64,000 nucleotides of DNA from Opisthorchis felineus (lineage: Eukaryota; Platyhelminthes; Trematoda; Opisthorchiida; Opisthorchiidae), in NCBI GenBank assembly GCA_004794785.1, contig SJOL01008653.1, forward strand, positions 262,545-326,544. The letters are read 5' to 3'. A program made the position numbers and the translations under genes. Within the stretch, counting starts at the first letter, position 1. The number at the start of each line of letters is the position of its first letter. The notes beneath the pieces are model-generated. The model made no database searches. It was not told the DNA's origin and worked only from the letters and a program-made list of their open reading frames with translations. This document shows positions 10,807-23,000 of this stretch, one piece after another.

Positions 10807-11856
10807 CTAAATATCATAGTATTACAAGTCTTTTGAGGACCAAGTTGCCCTACATGTTTTGACCCCACGCTGGAGAATCAGTAGACTGTTTGTGAGACTT
10901 ATATCCATTAACCAACATGGTGTAAAAAATTTGCGGGTATTTAGTTGGGACCGCATAGTATAGCTCAATGGGTCATCATATCATGTTACGGTGCAATCTT
11001 TTCGTGGATAATTCATGAACCATTTCGGCGCCAATTTCAGTAGTGGCACATTCTTTGGGGTCTATTATTGCTATTTTGCTTGTATGCTGTTTTTGGTTAA
11101 CTTTAACCCAACTTGAACCGTTATCGATTTGGTGGGTTCAGTATTATCCATTCGTATCCGTTGAATTGAATTGAATGCCACAAGTTTTTCGTGCTGATAT
11201 CCTGGAATGCGTGCCACAATGTAAAACAGACATGCAACTGTTTGGCGATGACCTTATTTGTGTCAAACCACAGTGAACCGACGAACTGGGCACAAAATTA
11301 GTACAAAAGACTCGTCGCTATGGCTACCTGCATTAAGACCCCACTCGATTCAAAATAAGCTGTTGAATAATATTAGTTACTTGTCTCCATTTGAGGAATT
11401 GATCTGCAACCATTACAGGCAAAGCACTTGAGGTCACATAGATGTCCAATAATGTCTGGTACTGTTAGAAATTCGTGGGGATAAATAAAACGGTATTTAA
11501 TCAATATTTGTTGATGCCAGTCTTACATCTACCTACAATTTTGCGTGTGTTCCATTGCTGAACCGGGTCATGCGGTCTACAGGTCATATGACTTGTATAC
11601 ATGGACGTTCCATCCCTGATTGTGGCCGTTCTCAGTGTGCCAGCTTGCCTCCATTGAGAAACAAATCTGCTTGACTATTTTGTTGTTTCGATAACGCAGC
11701 GAGCAAACGACAATACGAACGGACTGTGACGATATTCTATCCCCAGCTATGTTGCCTGATCCCGACTCCTAGTACACCGGAGTAGTAAGAAGACGAAACC
11801 TTGGACACAACTTTAATGCTCCGAACAACAGGCGATCTACAGAAAAGTGACACTGA

Positions 11857-11964
11857 ATATATATATATATATNNNNNNNNNNNNNNNNNNNNNNNNNNNN
11901 NNNNNNNNNNNNNNNNNNNNNNNNNNNNNNNNNNNNNNNNNNNNNNNNNNNNNNNNNNNNNNNN

Positions 11965-12004
<40 letters not shown>
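11857..12004. repeat. (AT)n microsatellite spanning an assembly gap
   Basis: Pure AT dinucleotides run 11857-11872 and 11965-12004, on either side of 92 N (11873-11964). The tract continues across the gap as far as can be told, so its true length is unknown. Apparent open frames through it are artefacts. Confidence 0.95.
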
Positions 12005-12006
<2 letters not shown>

Positions 12007-13853
12007 TTAGTTTGACCCTGAATAAAGCCGGAAGTTCGTTAGCACACAGAGTTAGCATACATAGTTTTTGGGAATATTGATACCCCCAACATATTTCCAC
12101 GTGTTGACTGACTAATTGCCAGAATTCATTTCACTGCTGTCCACTGAACCAACGATTTTTGTTCCTTCTATTAGCAACAATCATAATATTTGTTTGAGAG
12201 ACAATTACTGCAGCTTTCCATCGCTAAAGGTTTTTCGAGCTTCTTAAAACTCATCAGGTTTACGTCAACTTTGTGCCTTACTTGAATAGCGAATTGTCCG
12301 CATTTGGCGAAATGCACTCATTAAAACCTTTGCAGGTGTCAAGGAGAGCCGAATCGTAAAGGAGTGGTTCAACTGGGATTTAGATGAGTTTGTCGTTAAC
12401 GCCAACTCAGTTCCGTTCAGTTGGGCTTATTAGCTATACACCATATACCAAGGGTACGTTGGATCCAGCTGCACATGTATGTACTTCGCCATTTGACCAA
12501 GCAGAACAAAAGGTTGACGGAAACTCGGAGATTGCGCCTACCCGATGAACCCCAAAAGAGACGGAAGCTGTCGTGAGCTATCGAAGAGCTCTCAGCAAGT
12601 CTGTGGGTAGTGTGTTCCGTCAAGAAAACAGTCAATGTCTAGCATACTGTCAATGGCCCCATGACAAGACTGTCCAACACCTAAGTGTTTCTTTTCCCAA
12701 TCGCAGAGGATACGAGTTACGAGCTATCTGATCGACTTCGAATACCTTTTTGGACGCAGTATTGGAGAATGTACTGTACATTTGGAACTGTCACACTACT
12801 GTCAGCTGATGCAGTTTTCGAGGCACGTATAGCGTTTCAATTCTACTCCTGTAAACTGGATGAAACGTGAATTTTGCTAGCCGCACTAGGTTGACTGATC
12901 GTGTGAACACAGTTTTTTGACGAACTACTAACTTTGTTCCGCGATTAAACCATTCCCCAGAAGGTCAGTTTTACATGTGTCAGTGATTTCGCGTATTTCA
13001 CGGGTTACTTTGTGACACTGATTTGGCGATTTTTAACGATGTACAAGTTTTGGTACCCGGCATCTACGCAACTTTAACTGGTTTGCTAGTGAAGAATTTA
13101 AGGACCCCTGCGTCGCTCTGTCCAAGGTTTATTTTCTCATGGCTTCCCAAGCTAGGTGCAGCTGTTGCTACGCTAACACTGGAGAAGCCGGGATCAACCA
13201 ACAGAAGCCACTCCGGCTTTTGCTTGTTTATGTTACTGATTCACCGCCGGTGTTTTCGTGTAAATTTGTTATTGTCATTACCGTGTACTGATTGATCAGT
13301 TAATCGCAGTTATTCGTACCCGTTTAGGCTCCTTTGTTCCTTCTTTCCCTGACTGGTATTGACCGTCACTTCAGTAGAGGCTTTTCGACAGACGCTGCGC
13401 TAGTGTTGGGCCTTTGGTAGGTGTTGTTCTGCGTAAAAGTATGTGAAATTCCATGCCTGTTCATGCGTACCTGTTCTATCTTTGATCTCCACCCGATCCA
13501 ACTTTGAAATTGAGGCTCCATTAATTTTGCCACCTTGCCATGTTTAACACATTTTCCCTAGCCATCAAGATTTGCCTGTCATTTCGCGTCCTGTCGGCAG
13601 CATTCAGACTTTCACTGTGTTCATGCGATTAAACCAGCCCACATTGTATACACTACTCGGTGGACGAGTGCTATGTACTTCAGGCTAATCGTGATTAATC
13701 CTTAGAATGTGCTCTGGCTGGGTAATGTTTCCAGGGTGATGTTTTTGCTTATCTATCTGGATGCATTCGCTTCTGACCACTGTTATTGTGGGTGTTAAGG
13801 CTTCCATCCTTTGTTTGTTCTTGGTTTTCACACTCTTCTTGTTCCTCTTCTAG

Positions 13854-14037
13854 TGAATCACTTCCGTGGACTTGGTGAAGCAATGGACCTGGATCGTGTT
13901 CATCTACCGGAAATGAACAACACCTCCCCCCTACTTCCTCGACAAATAACGCAAGATCGGATAACCGTGCTATTGGGTCACGAATCGGAGGTCTTTATTT
14001 GTGCTTGGAATCCTCGAAGGGACATGCTCGCTTCGGG
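13854..14037 (+). CDS. TBL1XR1: TBL1 exon a: linker and start of WD1
   Basis: The acceptor follows a long pyrimidine tract ending TTCTAG; the donor is GTAAGT at 14038. The exon supplies two bases of a split codon, 60 codons and two more bases. It encodes a linker ([15 protein letters not shown]...) and [18 protein letters not shown], the first propeller strand. The in-frame ATG at 13882 is unlikely to be the real start, because the family has a LisH region upstream and the acceptor is strong. Confidence 0.92.
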
Positions 14038-17000
14038 GTAAGTGAAACCAAGACACTAACTCCCATTCATCTTATCGTCAGACATTTAGTCTGTGTTACC
14101 TAGAACTCCTTGTGTTACTGCTGAAGACATAGGTCTCATATTTTTCATAACAAAAGAGCTAAATGATGCGTGTCCTTTGGATCAAGTTTCGGGGCACAAT
14201 TTTCGTCTCGCAAGCTGGACTAGCCTTTCGGTCTTAACGACCCGATGGACTTGACAGTTAGCAAGCAGTAGATTTGTAGTCTAATTGGATTGCATTTGGG
14301 GAGTACAGTTTTCCCATTTGGTGAGACCAGATCTGGTTGCCACCTGCCCTCAAGTGGGGCTTCCGGAGAGCACAAAACTGTTTAGCTGTGACACCCTTTC
14401 CGTGGATAGCTCCTATGCGACCCAAAGGAAGTAAAGGGACTGGGATAGTGCCAGAATATCTAAGCCTGAACAGGAACAATCGAGAAGTCAGTGCTGGGCT
14501 TAAGCCACGGTCAGTAGCTTCGCGCCTTAGCCACTGAACGTGCTGTTTCAGGGGAAACAGCAGTGTACAGAGCCAGAGATAGCTCAATGGTTAAGGCGCG
14601 AGCTTAATGACCAGGAGGTCCGTGGTTCGAGCTCATTCCCACCATCTTGAGTACTCCTGTTAAGGCTTGAACAACCTGGCAGTATCTCAGCCCTCATGCT
14701 TTCCTGGAGTAGCATGGAAGCTAGGGTATTACAGCTAAACAATTTTCTTATTCTTACTGCAATGTGCGATTAATTTCCAGAAGTTCCAGTCATGAACGCC
14801 GCCTATCCTTGACTATCGATTCCTTCATAGGAGTCACGCTACAACCAATTTTGGGCAGCAAATCAGCTGTTTCCAATCATATTATTTGAATACACCGGCC
14901 GTGCTGGTTTAATGACATGTTTCTTGTAGCGGATACCCGCTTGTTTTACCAGGCCCTATTTTATGAATGGCGTTCAGATTACATGTTGATACAGGATAGG
15001 CAATAATGGATCTGGGGACGAACATGAAAAGCCATGTAATGTGTTTCGACGACGGAGACCAGCCTCATCACTGGGTGCAGTATCCATCGACGACTACTGG
15101 AAACAGCCGGTGGCACGTATCCCTTCATTTGTTAACAGTTTACCTTCATTTTTCGGATGCTTCGTTTAGTCAGGCCACCAGATCAATCTCATGCGTACAC
15201 CGACCTCAATTAAATGCTGTAGAGACCTGAACCACGTCTCTTACGTATGCGACTCCTGGTTTCTTGACTGACACTCAGTACTTCGATTCATTCGTAAGCA
15301 ACGTATATTTTTGAGGCTAAATGCTAAGTATTTTGTCACGCAAAATGCGTTTGTTTGGATACCTTGCTTCACTGTTGTGCATACATTAACCTGTCGGTCA
15401 GTTCTTCGATCATGTTCGAACCTGTCGAGTAATTTCCAATGAAGAGAGGTATCTAGCTAATCGGTGTACGAAATCAATGGATAAATCAGGCAAAATATGC
15501 CGGAACTTTCCCATGATCGTCCGACGTGTACGTCAAAAACATTCTTAGTTGATTCTGCCCTTTTCATTTTAAGTTTTCACTTTAAGACTCGCGTTTTTCT
15601 AACTTCAATTTGGAAGTGAGATTCATGCGTTATCACGGGGACGAATTTAAAAGTAAAAGTGCCATGGGATTTGCTCTTCCGCCTTCATAGTATGGGGAGA
15701 ACGGTACCGAAAAACCCCATCTGGGGAAGCACTATGGTGGTATACACGGGGGTAGCTTTCTTTCAAGCACATCATTCGTATTTTTAATGCTAGTGTACTG
15801 AAGTTCTGCTGATGTAAAACAAAAACAACATTGATCGCAAGCATTTGCTTCCATAGGATTTCAGGAAACGTACAGACAGACTACCGCTTCGACCTTAGGT
15901 GACCCTCTGGCTGAGTCTGGGTGGATCCCGTGTACTGAACTCGTAATCGATTGGTTCCAAATTCTCACGAGGTACCTTGCCCCCATCTTAATAGGCTCAA
16001 ATTCTTCGAAGTTGCTCACTTTTGTTTGCTACATTTTACCCAACCGTCGTCAACACGGAACCCAGAATAGCCACTATTAGCAACCGTTACAAAGCATGCT
16101 CGGCTACCAATTTATGAGACCATCCATGTTCTTCATCACAACTTTACTCTTACTGAATAAGTTTGAGTAATTCTTCTGCCACAAGTGACGAATCCAATCC
16201 AAGCGAAACCGCGATTTTGGTGAATTTGTTTTTCGTCATTTAGTGTAAATACACCAAAAAGTACAAAATGTGTGCGACAGTTCCACCCCTTGGTGCTGTC
16301 TTGATTTTTGTTTATTATTATTTGATTATTATTTTCGGTTATTATTTCTTCAAATCTGTGTGAATCTCCCGGTCTCTTTTATGTGTATGGGTTACAGTGA
16401 CCGGTTCAAAGGTCGTGGAGGTTATAACAGCTTTGTTCGCTAGTCGTGCTAGTCTACTCCGTATGGTCCGAATTTGTATAACGAAATGTGCGTCGAATTA
16501 TAGCCATTCCACATTCGAGACCGCGTGTTGTCGTACTACACGAATTGCCAGTAAAGTGAATATGCCGGATTCCGTTTTGGTGTCGGCTGTCTTGCGACCT
16601 GAACATGAATCGAGCTCTTTTCGGTGCCATGATAGAGGTACATACCCGAGTGTAATAAAAGACAATACTTCAAGTAGATTCACTCATAATAAGTTAACCC
16701 AACCAACGATAATGTTATTTTGTCGGATTTTTTTCAATATTCCTTCGATTGCTGTTCGTGATATTTTTAGGAAGCATACTGCTTCCCTAATTATCCCGAC
16801 TCTCTATATGCTCAGAGTTGGATCAGGGATCTGAGACCGAAAGTTAAGGTAACCGCACAATTTCACCACCGAATGCGTAGTTGAGAGGACGAAACATGTT
16901 TTTCTCAAACTGAGTCAGGAGACGCGTGACGTGATCCGTTGAGCAGCTGAAAACGCTAGGGACTGACAGACTCTAACTGTAGTTTACTTGTTTGGTCCTC

Positions 17001-20000
17001 CTGCTGAACCAATCTTCGCACTGTCCGTTGACACACATGCGGTCGTTTCCATGTGAAGCGACGATCGATTTACCGTTCAGACCATGAAACCGGTCTGCTT
17101 TTCTTAATTTTCAACCACCTTTCTGCTCGGTTATCGGAATGCAGTTTAGCCGGATTCGCAAGACCTTGTTGACAGATGTGTCATGCAACAAATTAGGTCC
17201 CATTACGGTCCCATTAGAAAACCAACCTTCCAAACCTTTCTGTACAAACCAGTATCCGTTTTCCACTCTACTTTTGTATATCATTCTTCGTAAAATGGAA
17301 TATGGTATAATACATTGTATAATTTCTACACCAACAGCTTGCTTTAGGGAATCGCGTATTGCTTATCATAGGTTGAATATTTGTTGAGGCCAGTAGACTT
17401 GAAACTCACATTTTTTTATTTTCATTTTCACATTTTGTCCAATTCATTCCTCACTTAGTGAGAGGAATAGATCCATTTTAATAGTCGCAGGCTAAAGTGC
17501 TTATCAAACTCAGAATGTGCTTGGGGAATTCGTGCACACAGTAGCACCATGTTTGTTTAGTCAAGAAGCCCGCAGTTCAAATCGAATTTTGTGTGTGAAA
17601 TTGCGTGAAGTGGTGGCGGTCCCCCTAATTAAAAGCATGAGCTGCTTTTTGCTTACCCATTTATCCACATCCCATTCTGTCATTAATTTCGTTCGGTATC
17701 CTTCATAACCGTAGCTCCGGAGATTCAACTGCCAGAATCTGGAACCTGGAAGAGCCCGTCCAACCCCTTGTCCTCACCCATTGTGTCAATCGCGATGGTC
17801 AAACCGTTCTCAGCAACAAGGACGTTACCTCTTTAGACTGGAATGTAAGTCTTTACCCTTCGTTTCTTATTCCAGTTACGTCAGTACCTCACTATTTATT
17901 CGGTCACGTTTCAGAACCATTTGACACCAATGAACTAATTGAACCTTCGCCTCTAACGTGTCGCTCTCATTCTCTTGTTCTCCTAAACTCGCCGACCTAA
18001 GCTGGGACCACTACACCTCGTAACACGGTTTTTAGCTGGAAAACTGAACTAAACCATTACTCCCCACTCTGTTCACAACTGACAATAAGAACTTGTCACG
18101 CTCCAGATTTTTATTGGTTAGCTTGTTCACATGGAGTAGCTGGCGTTGCCCACTTCCCCCTACTCGGCTTGGTTGCTTACCGGCATTGTTCCATTGCGTC
18201 AACCTCGGTAGCTCACCAAAACGATCTTTCCTCTCACGTTCTCAATTCAGACTGTCCTTCATTGATGCGCATGCCCACGGATTCGACGTGTCTGTCCTTC
18301 ACCAATGTACACGTCGTTAGCCGACAGGTTCCCTATTTTTAGCCTCACTTCCTTTCTTCCCACCAGTCGCCAACACCATACCCCAGCTGTCTGACCGCTT
18401 GTCTGTGCGCGCTTCAGGTATATTTGCACTAGCCTATCGGATGTTTAGTGACTGCAAATGTTTCGCGTCTGATTGATATGTTTGCAACTGGAATCCTGAA
18501 ATCCATTTGTTACCGGTCCATTTATTGACGCATACCTAGGATTGTGAACAGCTTGCACATCACCTCCGATTCCCGCTGTTTATTCTTGCTAACCTGTCGT
18601 CCAACCGAATGTTCAAATGTCGATAATTATAAAGCCTAGGTACAGAGGTTAAAAACTGTGGTTACAGCTGCCTCCTCTAGATAGATCACCCCCAAAGATA
18701 TTCAACATCAGCGTCCTTTCCAAAAGCGGTCACTCTTGGCCATTCCTTTCAGCGCTCTTTCTAGAGTGGAACAGCTGTATTATCTGTCTACCGATGAAAA
18801 TTTTTTACTCATTTGAACGCGATTCATGTTCTCGCTGGTTTTTGTAACTACCGGTGTCCGTATCATACCAATCCGCGTGTTCAGAATTACGCACTTCTGT
18901 CGGTGTGTTTTGACCACCTAAACTCCTACTTTCAATGAAACATACTTAGTTTTCGTGCGTAGTTGTCTTCGAAACTTCTACAGAGTTTAGTGGGATCGGT
19001 TGTCAGTTGCATACACGAAAATGTGGCTCACTTAGCTTTCGGTTTGTTTTTTCTTTTGATATTCGTCTCCGTGTGTGTGAATTAGGTTGCTCCCAAAACC
19101 AGCTCCTATTTTTCCCTTGTGTTTGTTTGCACCTATCCCGCAAGACTGCGACTGTGTCAATCCTAATCGTTGTGCAGCACTGTAGCGACATATGACTGAC
19201 ATTAGTAGGATTTTGTCATTCCCATCTTCCCTTTTCTAAACGTGTTTTATGAATGTACAACATTGGACCACTGGGGTTGCTCTCTACAGTGTTCTTATAT
19301 CGACCACACTTTTAGTCCACTCTAAATCGGCTGATTCTCAATAGCCATAGCCCACCGTACTTCTCATTTAATGGCTTGGTCATCCGGCCACTTATGCTAG
19401 GCCAATCGATTGTCTCACGTGGTAGATTGCACGAGATTGAAGCCCCATTCACCCTCACTGCGCGTGCATGCTGTTGCGCTGGCCTTGTCTAGCCACACCC
19501 AGCACGCGTGTGTCTACGTCGCGTGTCTGTTTCAGCGGCTAATATCAGGATAGGCGTGTCCTGCTGGTGGTCATTTCATCCGGCATGCGCGCGTTTGGAT
19601 CGATTTGCATTATCGATCGAATGACGCGCGCGTCGATGGCTCTGTTGTTTCCGACGTCGGCCGCCCTACAGGCCGTTGTTGACACATTTGGCGATTGGCG
19701 ATTGTTGCGCACTTTTTTGCAGTCAGTCACAGCGCTGAACACATGAAACTGCCGACACGTTCAGGACCTACTTTTCTGACTGCTTCCTTGTCAACAATGG
19801 ATTCTTCATTTAATGGATGCACTATCTTGTTGGTATTTTAGATATCTCTTTTTATCACACTCGGCAGCGATTACCACCCATTCCGACACGGTTCCTTTGG
19901 TTTCCAACTTCTATCTGCCATCGTTCCAATAATTTTTATTTTCGCGTACCCAACCAGTGTTTCCTGACTTCTATTAAACTCACATTCGAGGACGCCGTAT

Positions 20001-23000
20001 ATTTGTGCCCTTAGCCTCACTGTTCCATAAATTACGGGTGACATCCAACGTAAGAGACAGATCTGTTTTTACTTTGTATTTCTGGCTTTACATCACGTGT
20101 CACTGCACTACATGCTATCTGAACTAGTTAATTCGTTGTCTGACATACTGTTCGAATATGCAGCGGACATGCCTTCGTACGGGCCGCTTTCAGTCCGTCG
20201 CATCAACTTCTTATGCAGGTGAAGTGGATTCTCGCTTCTCTGTTTAACGGTATATAGCATAAATTTGACCCACGTCACTAAACAGACGTCTGCTTATGAA
20301 ACTCACAGATTAGCGTAGTCCATATTTTTTTTCTCACAAACATACATTAGGGCACAACACCTCACTGCGTCCGTACTTCTCATCTGGAGCGACTGCTTCT
20401 GAGCGCTTCCGACAGCATTCACTGAATAGTATATTTTGTTTGATCTAAATCAACAGCATTGTTGTAAAACCATCGTGAATCTGCAAGCAACTAACTCACG
20501 AGTTAACCACATACATATGTTAACCGTTGGTTCTAATTTCTGCTAGAGAGTCTGATTCCGGTGTGCTTTTCGTCAATGCACTGAGATCAGTGCCTTTTGT
20601 AACCGTTTGTAACCGTTTGGGTGCCAGGTAAACAGTACGTGGAAAATAATGATATGGCGCGGTTTGAGTCGCATTGTTTCAACGATGTCGTGATGGCCAT
20701 TTTTGTTTCCACGTTTATCGTTTGCGACGTAGGCAGCAGTTCTTTGTTACAGCGTAGATCATCCTTGGCCTATTGTGAAGTTGCCCATTGAGGATTAGAA
20801 GGAATTCTTTCTCGGAAAACCACCTCAAGCAAACATACATTCAAGGCAACTTCATATGCATATAAAGCGCCAATCGCAACGCAAACAATCGGGCTGGACC
20901 AAATAAATCTATACGAATAACAAAGACTCAGCAAAAGGTTAAACATTATCGTTGGTCATTAGTCTGATAAAATGATTCGGGTAAGCTCCCGTTATTAGGG
21001 CCAAGACGATAAAGTTTTTATGTGTGGCTAGTCTAGTCGCAATAGCTTCTGTGGATGCAGTTCGCTTCTATCTCAATTCAGGGTACCGTTCGCTCAAGGA
21101 GTGCAATAGTTTACAGCAGTCTAGTTGGTAACTGCTTTTGTGTTTTGAAAGGTCGAAGTCTAATCGTTTTCACAGACACTTCAGCAAGTGTGTCTAAAGT
21201 ACCGGGCAGGTACGGATGACGGTGAAGGGATAAATAAACGATAAGGTAGGCCAAACCGGAAGTCTGTCAGTAAATGGGTTTAGATGGCTTGTTCAAACAA
21301 GCAATCGGGAGTGTTTAATTTACGACGAGAATGGTATCAAGTTAGTTGGTAAATGAAAGTCTATATCTTCTTTAGAACTTGGTTAGTAATCAGTGTTTCT
21401 GTCGTGCAGTAAACTTCGGTGGAGCGGTTTTTTTGAACCAACATTGCATGTAAGTAGGTTTGTGTAGCCTAGTTCTCTGTGTACTCTTTAACCGCTTCAG
21501 ATTATTTAGCTAAGGTCTTTAATGTGGATCCGAGTTGTCTTCCTGTATAAGTTTCGGCCTCCCGAAATTACCTGTGCCCACATATAACCGTGGTATACCG
21601 TCTCGCCACATCAGACGTTACGTGTCAATGTCAACATGGTTGCCTTATTGGCTGAATACGACAGGATAAGCGAATATGTGCGACCGCTGGCACCCGTACC
21701 CTCTTCACTCTTATCTCCTAAACGTCCTCCTGACCAACTCCGTAGATCCCAACACTGGTCACATTAGTCAGGTATCCAGTGAAATCAATAAGTGTGGCAA
21801 TTGTAAGCCGTCGCTCATGTCTACCGCACCGCGTTCACTGTTCGATCCCCGTTCACAGGAGGTAGCGCCGTATTCTTACCGCCACCACGAGCGCCATGCA
21901 ACGATTCACCAGCTTACTTCGCTTGCAGCTTTTTGCAGAACTATTCGTTAAAACCCTCGTTGAAGTATTTTATGCAATCAACAGGTCCGTCATTTTGGTG
22001 TCGCTCAATACGGTCAAAGTCGGGATCTGTGTCGGTTTTATACTGAGATCATCTGCCAATCACCATGACGACAAACAAATGTGTTCTTACTACAGTCATA
22101 TAGTGTTGTCGCTGACGTAGGAGGTATGGTCGTCGTCGAACAGGGGGAGTTTGGAGCTGGCGAAAACGTCCACGGGACCTGTAGTGTTGACGAACAGCAG
22201 ATAGTTTGGCTTCATTGAGAATTTTGGCAGAGGTAGACCTTTTTCATGAAATCCTGGTTTGAGTTGTGTATATGCAACCCCATCCATTGAGTTCAACAAA
22301 CGTAGTTCCGGAGGCGTACTTTGTTGTACACATTACTTTCAACCTTTGTGCTTAGTTGTGCCATACTACCTGTTACTATTACCACAATATAGCAATATGA
22401 AGCCACTTTAGTCATCGGCTTGATAGACCTCGAGATAGCTCAGTTGTAAAGGCGTGAGCCTACTAACAGTAAGGGCACCTCGACTGCTCCTGTCTAGACT
22501 TGAACAACCTGGCAGCTGTGCACTAAAAGGATGAGCGATTATTGATAGTTATTGGCTTGATTTTGGTCACACATTGGTAATATTGATCACGAAATGAATC
22601 TGACAGCTGTTGAATTTCTCCGAACTCGGCCATGGCCATGGTCAGTTTCGGTACAGAGAGAGATAGGGAGCTGCTAAAGTAATGTGAACACCTGAACGGC
22701 GTACGTCAAAAACAGGAGAACGATGGTGCCAGCGAGGCCAAGTGTCGATGAAACGCTGTCCATACTGATTAGGTGAATGCGACTTGGATGTCTGTTGTAG
22801 GCCAGCATTAACTCGGCCATTATTCTCTGGGTCTGAAACATGATCCCTGGAGACGGACACAATGAATTCAGGCATCCCTATTGGCTTGCCCCGATTTAGT
22901 TGATTTCTTTGTTCGCTACCAGTGTTCAGGGTTCATGGTATTGTCGCCCACTGATAGCTGAGAAGGAATTCTCTTGTTCTGTATCACGAACACTGGTTCA

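Larger units (their letters stand above)
1..13853. other. Region upstream of first recognised TBL1 exon (intron and/or 5' flank)
   Basis: No host exon was recognised here. It contains RTE-like fragments (1-175, 480-1560, 3825-4570, 4880-8160, 8160-10060), SINE copies near 1962-2158, 2228-2375 and 10645-10806, and an (AT)n tract with an assembly gap near 11857-12004. Because the exon at 13854 starts two bases into a codon, at least the right-hand part must be intron. I looked for a LisH-type exon (DEVNFLVYRYLQESGF-like) and did not see one. The stretches 2380-3820, 10810-11855 and 12005-13850 show nothing I can name; open frames there are short and lack family motifs. Confidence 0.7.
14038..17714 (+). 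other. TBL1 intron a-b
   Basis: This 3.68-kb intron holds a head-to-head SINE pair at 14363-14545 (minus) and 14572-14752 (plus). I see nothing identifiable in 14760-17714; its open frames lack family motifs. Confidence 0.8.

Noticed and set aside
11801..12100. Open frames running through the N gap
   Set aside because: They consist of translated AT repeats and N; not genes.
13882..13884. In-frame ATG in exon a as the TBL1 start
   Set aside because: Upstream acceptor is strong, the frame stays open before it, and the family has a LisH N-terminus further upstream.
14572..14640. Genuine tRNA gene
   Set aside because: A and B boxes are present, but the sequence does not fold as a clean cloverleaf by eye and belongs to a dispersed family with a common non-tRNA body, so a SINE.
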